Below, piece after piece: positions 5,321-10,654 of a stretch of 14,149 nt of DNA (position 1 is the stretch's first letter; each line of letters starts with the position of its first letter). The notes beneath the pieces were generated by a model that saw only the letters and a list, made by a program, of their open reading frames with translations, was not told where the DNA came from and ran no database searches. Source of the stretch: an uncultured Rhodospirillaceae bacterium (lineage in GTDB: Bacteria > Pseudomonadota > Alphaproteobacteria > CAAGCB01 > CAG-977); contig USCC01000056.1 of NCBI GenBank assembly GCA_900553035.1, positions 1 through 14,149 on the forward strand, given 5' to 3'. Both the position numbers and the translations under genes were made by a program.

Positions 5321-7642
5321 ATGAATTCTCTGCGTAAGGATTTTCTGCTTGATGCGCTCGCTTCTTATGTCCGCCAGACGACGATCGCCACCAAAGGCGC
5401 CGTTCTGGAAGGTTATCGGGACAACCCCGAAATCGCGGACGCGTTTCTGATGTATTTCGACGCGAAGTTCAATCCCGAAAAGCAGCCGGCACATCATCTG
5501 GAGGAAATAGAGGCCCGTATCGCCTCGGAAATGCCGAAGAACGTGTCACTCAAGGCCGTCTTTTCGGTTTTGAAAGCGATGCTTCGGACGAATTATTATC
5601 AGGGAGAGAAGGATTACGTTTCCTTCAAGTTTGCGCCGGAACGGATCCCGGGGTTGCCGAAACCGGTGCCGATGGCCGAAATGTTCGTTTATTCGGATAA
5701 GGTTGACGCCGTTCATTTGCGTTTCGGACGCATTGCCCGCGGCGGCATCCGCTGGTCCGACCGCAAGGAGGATTTCCGTACCGAGATCCTGAGCCTTGTC
5801 AAAGCACAGCAGGTCAAAAACGTTGTCATTGTCCCCGTGGGCTCCAAAGGCGGCTTTTTCCCGAAACAGCCGCCGGAAAACGCGTCCCGGAAAGAGCTGG
5901 TTGCCCATGCCGTCGAATGTTACAAAACGATGATTCGCGGTTTCCTGGATATTACGGACAATATCGTTGACGGCGCGGTGGTTCCGCCGGAAAACGTTGT
6001 CCGTTACGATTCCGACGATCCGTATCTGGTCGTCGCCGCCGACAAGGGGACAGCGGATTTTTCGGATATTGCAAACGCGCTGTCCGCCGAATACGGCTTC
6101 TGGCTGGGGGACGCCTTTGCTTCCGGCGGGTCAGCGGGGTTCAGCCATAAAGGAATGGCGATTACGGCTCGGGGATCGTGGGAAAGTGTGAAACGCCATT
6201 TCCGCGAAATGGGCCATGACTGCCAGAAAGAGGATTTTACCGCCGTCGGGATCGGCAGTATGGCCGGGGACGTGTTCGGCAACGCAATGCTTCTGTCTCC
6301 GCATATCCGGCTGGTCGCCGCCGTCAATCATTCATCGGTTTTCATTGACCCGACACCGGATCCGGAAACAAGCTTCCGGGAACGCCGCCGGCTGTTTGAA
6401 GCCGAGGCGGGATGGAACGAATATGACCGTTCTCTGATTTCTCCGGGCGGCGGTGTTTTCGACCGTCGGGAAAAGTCGGTCACTCTGTCGGAGGAAGCGC
6501 GCCGCGCCCTGGGTGTCAACTCATCCGTGATGACGCCGGACGAACTTGTCAAGGTGGTACTGAAAGCGCCGGTTGATCTGCTGTATTTCGGCGGAATCGG
6601 CACCTACGTGAAAGCGACGTCGGAAACGCAGATGGACGCGAAGGACGGCGCAAATGCCGGATGCCGCGTGGACGCCTCACAGATTCAGGCAAAGGTGGTC
6701 GCCGAAGGGGCGAACCTGGGCATGACACAGCGGGCGCGGATTGAATATGCGATGAACGGCGGCCGTTTGAACACAGACGCCATTGACAACTCCGGCGGAG
6801 TTGACTGCTCCGACCATGAAGTCAACATCAAAATCATGCTGAACGCTGTCGTGGCCGAAGGCCGCATTTCCATGGAAGAACGCAACGCGCTTCTGAAATC
6901 CCTGACGGACGAAGTTGCCGGGCTGGTGCTGCTGGACAATTACCGTCAGACGCAGATCATTTCCTATATGCTGCACCGCGGGGCGAAAAGCATCCCGGGC
7001 AATAAAAAGCTTTTCCATAAGCTTGAAAAGGCCGGGAAGCTGGATCGTGCTTTGGAATTTCTGCCTTCCGACGCAGAGATGGACGCCCGGTTCAACCAGG
7101 GTCGCGGCCTGACCCGTCCCGAACTGTCGGTTCTGCTGGCGTATGCGAAAATGTCGCTGTACGAGGATATCCTGAACAGCGACCTGCCTTCCGACACAAG
7201 CCTGGCCGAGGGACTTCTGCTGTCGTATTTCCCGACCCGCCTGCGTGAAGAATACCGTGACGATATCCTGAACCACCGTCTGCGTCACGAAATCATTGCA
7301 ACGATGATTGCGAACAACCTGATCAACCGGGTCAGCGTCAACTTCATCGGAAAGATGCGCAATGAAAGCACCGCTTCCGTTCCTGAGATTGCAAAGGCCT
7401 ATCTGGTGACAGCCGCGGCATACGGCACCGAAGAGCTGTTCGGGATGATTGAAGCGAGGGACGGTATCCTTCCGGCGGAGGAACAGGCTGTCCTGACGCG
7501 TCGTCTGGTCGCGGAAATCGAAAACATGGTGTCGACGCTGTTGCGCCGCGGAATGGAGGAGGATATTGCTGCGGAAGCCGCTCGTCTGGCCTCTCACCCG
7601 GACGAAAAGTTCGCGGCCATCCGCGCGGATCTGACAGCGTAG
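5321..7642 (+). CDS. NAD-specific glutamate dehydrogenase, catalytic half only (773 aa)
   Basis: The enzyme oxidatively deaminates glutamate to 2-oxoglutarate with NAD, in the cytosol. The sequence matches the catalytic part of the large bacterial NAD-GDH class: ARGGIRWSDRKEDFRTEIL (about residues 139-157), VKAQQVKNVVIVPVGSKGG with catalytic lysines (about 160-178), GSMAGDVFGNAMLLSPHIRL (about 311-330), FGGIGTYVKATSETQMDAKD, VVAEGANLGMTQRARIEYA, and AIDNSGGVDCSDHEVNIKI (about 487-505). Full members are about 1600 residues; here the regulatory N-terminal ~800 residues are absent. The start is plausible as a real one: AAAGG lies eight bases upstream, and the divergent gene begins at 5173 with no GDH-like sequence in the 147-base gap. 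One usually DHRH-like site before IFIDP reads NHSS here. A strong terminator follows 22 bases after the stop. The protein may be a genuinely shortened, differently regulated enzyme, or a remnant; the long undisturbed frame favours the first. Confidence 0.9.
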   Translation: MNSLRKDFLLDALASYVRQTTIATKGAVLEGYRDNPEIADAFLMYFDAKFNPEKQPAHHLEEIEARIASEMPKNVSLKAVFSVLKAMLRTNYYQGEKDYVSFKFAPERIPGLPKPVPMAEMFVYSDKVDAVHLRFGRIARGGIRWSDRKEDFRTEILSLVKAQQVKNVVIVPVGSKGGFFPKQPPENASRKELVAHAVECYKTMIRGFLDITDNIVDGAVVPPENVVRYDSDDPYLVVAADKGTADFSDIANALSAEYGFWLGDAFASGGSAGFSHKGMAITARGSWESVKRHFREMGHDCQKEDFTAVGIGSMAGDVFGNAMLLSPHIRLVAAVNHSSVFIDPTPDPETSFRERRRLFEAEAGWNEYDRSLISPGGGVFDRREKSVTLSEEARRALGVNSSVMTPDELVKVVLKAPVDLLYFGGIGTYVKATSETQMDAKDGANAGCRVDASQIQAKVVAEGANLGMTQRARIEYAMNGGRLNTDAIDNSGGVDCSDHEVNIKIMLNAVVAEGRISMEERNALLKSLTDEVAGLVLLDNYRQTQIISYMLHRGAKSIPGNKKLFHKLEKAGKLDRALEFLPSDAEMDARFNQGRGLTRPELSVLLAYAKMSLYEDILNSDLPSDTSLAEGLLLSYFPTRLREEYRDDILNHRLRHEIIATMIANNLINRVSVNFIGKMRNESTASVPEIAKAYLVTAAAYGTEELFGMIEARDGILPAEEQAVLTRRLVAEIENMVSTLLRRGMEEDIAAEAARLASHPDEKFAAIRADLTA

Positions 7643-7664
7643 GCGTTGGAGAAAAGAACTGAAA

Positions 7665-7694
7665 GCCTCTTCCGGAAAACCGGAGGAGGCTTTT
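7665..7694 (+). terminator. Rho-independent terminator after glutamate dehydrogenase gene
   Basis: GCCTCTTCCGG (7665-7675), an AAAA loop and CCGGAGGAGGC (7680-7690) form an 11-pair GC-rich stem with one G-U pair, followed by TTTT. It closes the single-gene transcript. Confidence 0.88.
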
Positions 7695-7696
7695 GA

Positions 7697-7942
7697 GTTA
7701 TCTGAAAAGCGAATGCCGAAAAAGCTGAGGGCGATAAAACGCAAATTGCTGTTGGATACGTCCTTGGGCGCGGGCGTGCCGGCGGCTCCCGGAAAGTTTT
7801 CCGAAATCCCGGTGCAAAGCCGGAAAGGGCCGCTCACCTCGGGGAGGCATCCGCCATGTCAGGGCTGTCCGGCCTGTCAATAATCCTGCGGCGGCCTTTT
7901 CCCACGACGAAGGTCGATATTTTCCCGAAGGTTCGGACGGCA
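7697..7942. other. Intergenic stretch without a convincing gene
   Basis: This ~245-base stretch lies between the dehydrogenase terminator and the lipoprotein promoter region. I find no gene I can support. An 81-codon minus-strand frame (7698-7943) is open but is Arg/Pro-rich, has no family resemblance and no ribosome binding site I trust. The stretch has many short inverted repeats, for example CCGG-N7-CCGG at about 7809-7823 bracketed by TTTCCG and CGGAAA, so a folded RNA is possible. It lacks the core motifs of SRP RNA, RNase P RNA and tmRNA. Confidence 0.4.
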
Positions 7943-7977
7943 TATAATAAAGCGGTTGTTATACAGGGGGGATTTTC
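7943..7977 (+). promoter_or_regulatory. Probable -10 box and ribosome binding site of the lipoprotein gene
   Basis: TATAAT at 7943-7948 is a perfect -10 box, but no good -35 lies at the expected distance (only TTTTCC-like sequence near 7919). The run of six Gs and an A just before TTTTC-ATG is the ribosome binding site and fixes the start at 7978. Confidence 0.45.
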
Positions 7978-8433
7978 ATGAAAAACGTTCTGGTCGTCTT
8001 AAGCTGTCTGTTCCTTTTTTCATGTGCGCAGGATATCAATAATGATTCCTACACGATGGCGTCGGTCGGGTCGGCGAACCGGGTCGGCCAGGGCGTTGTC
8101 GTTGACGTCCGTACGGTCCAGATTCAGGGCGACAGCCAGTCCGGTTCTGTCGTCGGCGGGGTCGCGGGCGGCTTTGTCGGTTCCACAATCGGACAGGGCA
8201 GGGGAAGCGTTCTGGCGTCGGTGGGCGGCGCTCTGGTCGGCGCGCTGGTCGGCGGCCTGACACAGAAAGAGCTGAGCGAGCAGAAAGCGTTGCAGTACAT
8301 TGTCCGCCTTAAGGACGGCAACCTGGTTACCGTTATACAGGGATTGGATAATCGAATCGCCGTGGGACAGCCCGTTTTGATTTTATACGGCAAGGAAACA
8401 CGTCTGATTCCCGAAACCGCCGGAAGCGTTTAA
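7978..8433 (+). CDS. Glycine-zipper outer-membrane lipoprotein, SlyB/Pcp (17-kDa antigen) type
   Basis: A 151-residue lipoprotein. Residues 1-16 form a short signal sequence ending in L-F-S-C, so lipidation at Cys16 is expected; Ala at +2 favours outer-membrane sorting. Residues ~53-92 hold a glycine-rich zipper with two short helices: SVVGGVAGGFVGSTIGQGRG and SVLASVGGALVGALVGGLTQ, the Glycine-zipper-2TM pattern of SlyB, Pcp and the rickettsial 17-kDa antigen. After it come QYIVRLKDGNLVTVIQGLDN and IAVGQPVLILYG, matching the small C-terminal beta region of those proteins. SlyB-type proteins are known to stabilise the outer membrane around beta-barrel proteins under envelope stress in enterobacteria; the same role here is inference. 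An alternative lipobox cysteine at residue 10 exists but leaves too short a hydrophobic core. It appears to be a single-gene unit. Confidence 0.87.
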   Translation: MKNVLVVLSCLFLFSCAQDINNDSYTMASVGSANRVGQGVVVDVRTVQIQGDSQSGSVVGGVAGGFVGSTIGQGRGSVLASVGGALVGALVGGLTQKELSEQKALQYIVRLKDGNLVTVIQGLDNRIAVGQPVLILYGKETRLIPETAGSV

Positions 8434-8463
8434 ACGCGCCGGTTCAAAGACCGCGGACACCGT

Positions 8464-8502
8464 TCAATTAATTGATTTTTCATAATTATGTCAAAATTAT
8501 GA
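8464..8502. repeat. Three AT-rich dyads (TCAnAATTATGA-like) upstream of carD
   Basis: Three 12-base units are visible: TCAATTAATTGA (8464-8475, perfect palindrome), TCATAATTATGT (8480-8491, containing the perfect palindrome CATAATTATG) and TCAAAATTATGA (8491-8502). Starts are spaced 16 and 11 bases apart. They lie about 35-73 bases upstream of the TATAAT box of carD and are much more AT-rich than the surroundings, so they look like operator or activator sites. Alternatively the first unit plus the TTTTT at 8476-8480 belongs to transcription ending after the lipoprotein gene. Confidence 0.5.
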
Positions 8503-8536
8503 CGAATATTCTATCCAAAAGCCCGGGTTTATGATA

Positions 8537-8542
8537 TATAAT
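8537..8542 (+). promoter_or_regulatory. -10 box of the carD promoter
   Basis: A perfect TATAAT, seven bases before the base of the folded leader. The expected -35 position (about 8514-8519, TCCAAA) has a poor match to TTGACA, consistent with an activator-dependent promoter, though that is inference. Confidence 0.55.
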
Positions 8543-8548
8543 TAGTTC

Positions 8549-8657
8549 TGCAAAAGGAACGCGGCCCGTCGGGGCCGCATATCTTTCCTTGGTTTTGCAC
8601 GATGGGCGAACAGGCTTTTTCTTGAGGCGAATCGGGAAGGGAAAGCCGTTCTTTCGC
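8549..8657 (+). ncRNA. Strongly folded carD leader RNA (or small RNA)
   Basis: From the predicted transcription start the RNA folds into a stem: TGCAAAA (8549-8555) pairs with TTTTGCA (8593-8599), GGAA (8556-8559) with TTCC (8585-8588), and an apical GCGGCCC (8561-8567) with GGGCCGC (8572-8578) around GTCG. A second hairpin is formed by GAAC-A-GGCTTT (8608-8618) and AAAGCC-GTTC (8642-8651), with alternative pairing GCGAA/TTCGC. The carD ribosome binding site AGGA (about 8680) is outside both. I recognise no known riboswitch class. There is no terminator between it and carD, so a leader is more likely than a separate small RNA. Confidence 0.5.
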
Positions 8658-8690
8658 AGTGTTTAACTTCCGATCGAATAGGAACTATAA

Positions 8691-9191
8691 ATGTCCAAAG
8701 ACAATTCATTTTCCACCGGAGACTTCGTGGTTTATCCGACGCACGGGGTTGGCAAGGTTTTAAGCATCACCAAAGATATGGTGGCAGGACAGGAGTTGGA
8801 ACTTATTGCCGTTCATTTCGACAAGGACCGCATGACTCTGCGCGTCCCGATGGCCAAAGCGAAAAATTCCGGATTGCGGAAGCTTTCCAACCGCAACATC
8901 ATGGATGCCGCCCTGGAAACGCTTAAGGGAAAATCCAAAACAAAACGCACGATGTGGAGCCGGCGCGCTCAGGAATACGAAGCGAAAATCAATTCCGGCG
9001 ACCCGATTTCCATTGCCGAAGTCGTGCGTGATCTGTACCGTTCACAGTCTCAGTCCGATCAGTCGTACAGCGAACGGCAGATCTATGAACAGGCGCTTGA
9101 CCGCCTGGCGAATGAACTGGCCGCTTTGGAAAAAATCAATACGCAGGATGCGGCGACGAAGCTGTGCGGGCTTTTGAAGGTCGCCGAGTAA
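8691..9191 (+). CDS. carD: CarD/CdnL family transcriptional regulator
   Basis: CarD/CdnL proteins bind the RNA polymerase beta subunit and stabilise open complexes, notably at rRNA promoters, without sequence-specific DNA recognition. The 166 residues contain the N-terminal RNAP-interacting Tudor-like domain, starting FSTGDFVVYPTHGVGKVLSI and including LELIAVHFDKDRMTLRVPMA, then the helical DNA-binding domain with the conserved Trp (residue 89 in TMWSRRAQEYEAKINSGDP) and SIAEVVRDLYRSQ. The C-terminal part SERQIYEQALDRLANELAAL is typical of alphaproteobacterial CdnL. Length is usual. The start is set by AGGA seven bases upstream. It has its own promoter region with repeated dyads, a folded leader, and a terminator, so it is a single-gene unit. 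Confidence 0.94.
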   Translation: MSKDNSFSTGDFVVYPTHGVGKVLSITKDMVAGQELELIAVHFDKDRMTLRVPMAKAKNSGLRKLSNRNIMDAALETLKGKSKTKRTMWSRRAQEYEAKINSGDPISIAEVVRDLYRSQSQSDQSYSERQIYEQALDRLANELAALEKINTQDAATKLCGLLKVAE

Positions 9192-9208
9192 ATCAGACAG
9201 GTTTCAGG

Positions 9209-9245
9209 AAAATGCGGCTTCGATGCAGGAGCCGCATTTTTGTTT
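9209..9245 (+). terminator. Rho-independent terminator after carD
   Basis: AAAATGCGGCT (9209-9219) and AGCCGCATTTT (9230-9240) form an 11-pair perfect stem around a ten-base loop, followed by T-G-TTTT. It lies 17 bases after the carD stop. Confidence 0.9.
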
Positions 9246-9697
9246 TCCGGAAAGCGCCTGAAGACACCCGGTTCTGAAAGGCCGGAAAGGATGAACAGAA
9301 AGCCTCTTTTTCAAAAATCATTCAAAGGTCTCTCCCGGCGTGCGGAAAAATAAAGGGTCGTCGTCCGTCAATTCCTTTCCGAAGCCGTGGAGCAACGATT
9401 TATACAGCCGGAATACTTTCCTTTTTTCGCAGAAAACGGATCTTTCAAAGACAGAGCGGAAACGGAGAGCTTCTGAAAACCGGATGGTTTTCACATGCGG
9501 CCTGAATCCGGCGGCTTTCATTTTTCAGGGCGAAAAGACCTTCCCGTACCGCAAACATCGGCCGGTTTTCATCCGTCCTTGCTTCTCGGGAAAAAGAGAA
9601 CTCTCTGCATATGGAAAAACGCCGGAAGACATGCTACACACCGCAGATATTTTGCCGTCCGGATCTGTGACGGAAAAGTGGAGCCTCACTCCGGAAC
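9246..9697. other. Gap between carD terminator and uracil-DNA glycosylase gene
   Basis: About 450 bases with no family-level gene. It contains one weakly supported 67-codon minus-strand frame (9318-9521, listed separately). A short minus-strand dyad at 9677-9690 followed by TTTT could end the glycosylase transcript, but its stem is only four pairs. I see no repeats or RNA gene here. Confidence 0.5.
9318..9521 (-). CDS. Possible small hypothetical protein, 67 aa
   Basis: A minus-strand frame from ATG 9521 to TGA 9318, downstream of the uracil-DNA glycosylase gene and on the same strand. The composition looks protein-like: Phe/Arg-rich first half, then LYKSLLHGFGKELTDDDPLF and a short tail. 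I recognise no family. No ribosome binding site lies at the right distance (a GAAGG is 17 bases away) and an in-frame TGA stands two codons before the ATG, so the frame cannot extend further. Low confidence. Confidence 0.25.
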   Translation of the reverse strand: MKAAGFRPHVKTIRFSEALRFRSVFERSVFCEKRKVFRLYKSLLHGFGKELTDDDPLFFRTPGETFE

Positions 9698-10495
9698 TCA
9701 GACTGTTTCTTCATCCAGACGTTGGCGCAGAGCCAGAAAATCACGCCATGACATTTTTTTCTGCGCCGGTGTTCGCAGCAGAAACGCCGGATGAAAAGAC
9801 GCCATTGCAGGAAGAAAAAGATCCCCGTCCGTATATTCCATCCACCGCCCGCGGCAACGGGTGATGCCTTCGTTCGTGTGCATCAGGGCGGACACGGCGC
9901 TTCCTCCCAGCAAAAGCAGGATTTTCGGGTGAACAAGGGCGATGTGACGGCGGATGAACGGCGTGAACAGGGCGACTTCCGCTTCCGAAGGCTTGCGGTT
10001 TCCGGGCGGCCGCCAGGGCAGGATGTTTGAAATGTAAACGTCATCGCGGTTCAGGCCGATCGATTTCAGCATCAGATCCAGAAGCTGACCGCTGACACCG
10101 ACGAACGGTTCGCCGCGCCGGTCTTCTTCCGCGCCGGGCGCTTCGCCGATGATCATGATCTGCGCCCGCGGTTTCCCGGCCCCGAAAACCATGTGCGCCG
10201 CTGTTTCCTTCAGCGGACAGCCGTCAAAGGCCTCCATGACGGCGCGCAGTTCCTCAAGCGTCTGTGCCCGCCGTGCCAGTTCGGCGGCTCCGGCGTCTTC
10301 TGCTGTTTTCCGAACGGTCGGCGCGGGAACGGCGGCCGGGAAAAGATCCCGTTCCTCCGGGAACTCTTTCTTCGGGGGAAGAGGAGCCTCCTCCTTCGGC
10401 AGGGCAAAACGATCCGCCGGTTCTTCGGCAACGGCTTCGTCCGCGCCGACGGCGGCATACCATTCCAATATATCTAAAGGCTGTCTGTCATTCAT
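9698..10495 (-). CDS. Uracil-DNA glycosylase, family 4-like
   Basis: The enzyme excises uracil from DNA to start base excision repair. The 265 residues begin with ~95 low-complexity, Ala/Pro/Glu-rich residues that are probably a flexible lead. The catalytic domain follows: FDGCPLKETAAHMVFGAG, motif GEAPGAEEDRRGEPFVGVSG (about residues 137-156), DVYISNILPWRPPGNRKPS, LLLLGGSAVSALM, ITRCRGRW, and the closing motif ASFHPAFLLR. This order matches family 4 (TTUDGA-like) enzymes. Only two cysteines are present in the whole protein (in GCPL and TRCRG), so the four-cysteine [4Fe-4S] set of classical family 4 is absent. The UdgX-type KRRIHQ insert is not seen. The start has only a weak ribosome binding site (GTGAAG). 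It is divergent from the TPR lipoprotein gene across a 159-base gap. Confidence 0.88.
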   Translation of the reverse strand: MNDRQPLDILEWYAAVGADEAVAEEPADRFALPKEEAPLPPKKEFPEERDLFPAAVPAPTVRKTAEDAGAAELARRAQTLEELRAVMEAFDGCPLKETAAHMVFGAGKPRAQIMIIGEAPGAEEDRRGEPFVGVSGQLLDLMLKSIGLNRDDVYISNILPWRPPGNRKPSEAEVALFTPFIRRHIALVHPKILLLLGGSAVSALMHTNEGITRCRGRWMEYTDGDLFLPAMASFHPAFLLRTPAQKKMSWRDFLALRQRLDEETV

Positions 10496-10654
10496 GGCTT
10501 CACCGTATCATATTTTAAACGTCGGTTGAATTTTTTTTCCCGGAACGCCTTTATTTATGGTTTTGTAAGGAAGTCGGGATATGTTAGAAAAACACTCGGT
10601 TGATTTTTGATTTGAAAAAGATAACAATAAACCGTTTTGGGAAAGTGATGACGA

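Noticed and set aside
5149..5337. 62-codon plus-strand frame upstream of the glutamate dehydrogenase, as a possible missing N-terminal fragment
   Set aside because: Its translation has no similarity to NAD-GDH N-terminal segments, and it overlaps the start of the divergent membrane protein gene.
6677..7837. 386-codon open frame on the minus strand
   Set aside because: It is antisense to the well-supported glutamate dehydrogenase, has no family resemblance and is a by-product of GC-rich codon use.
7790..7875. Loose resemblance to a cobalamin riboswitch (CCGGTGCAAAGCCGG followed later by TGTCAGG)
   Set aside because: The B12 box (AGTCAGGAGACC-like) and the conserved CCCGCAACTG-type segment are not present, and the downstream gene is a structural lipoprotein unrelated to cobalamin.
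3129..9240. The shared 9-mer AAAATGCGG/CCGCATTTT in the mscS palindrome and in the carD terminator, as a sign of a dispersed repeat
   Set aside because: The arms open in opposite order and the loops and flanks differ, so the match is most simply explained by stem composition; no third copy was seen.
9340..9864. 174-codon plus-strand frame
   Set aside because: It runs antisense into the conserved C-terminus of the uracil-DNA glycosylase and has no recognisable domain or ribosome binding site.
10560..10654. A promoter for the TPR lipoprotein gene (TTGATT near 10600, TAACAA near 10622)
   Set aside because: The -10 matches consensus in only half of its positions, so it is mentioned in the gene entry but not listed as a feature.
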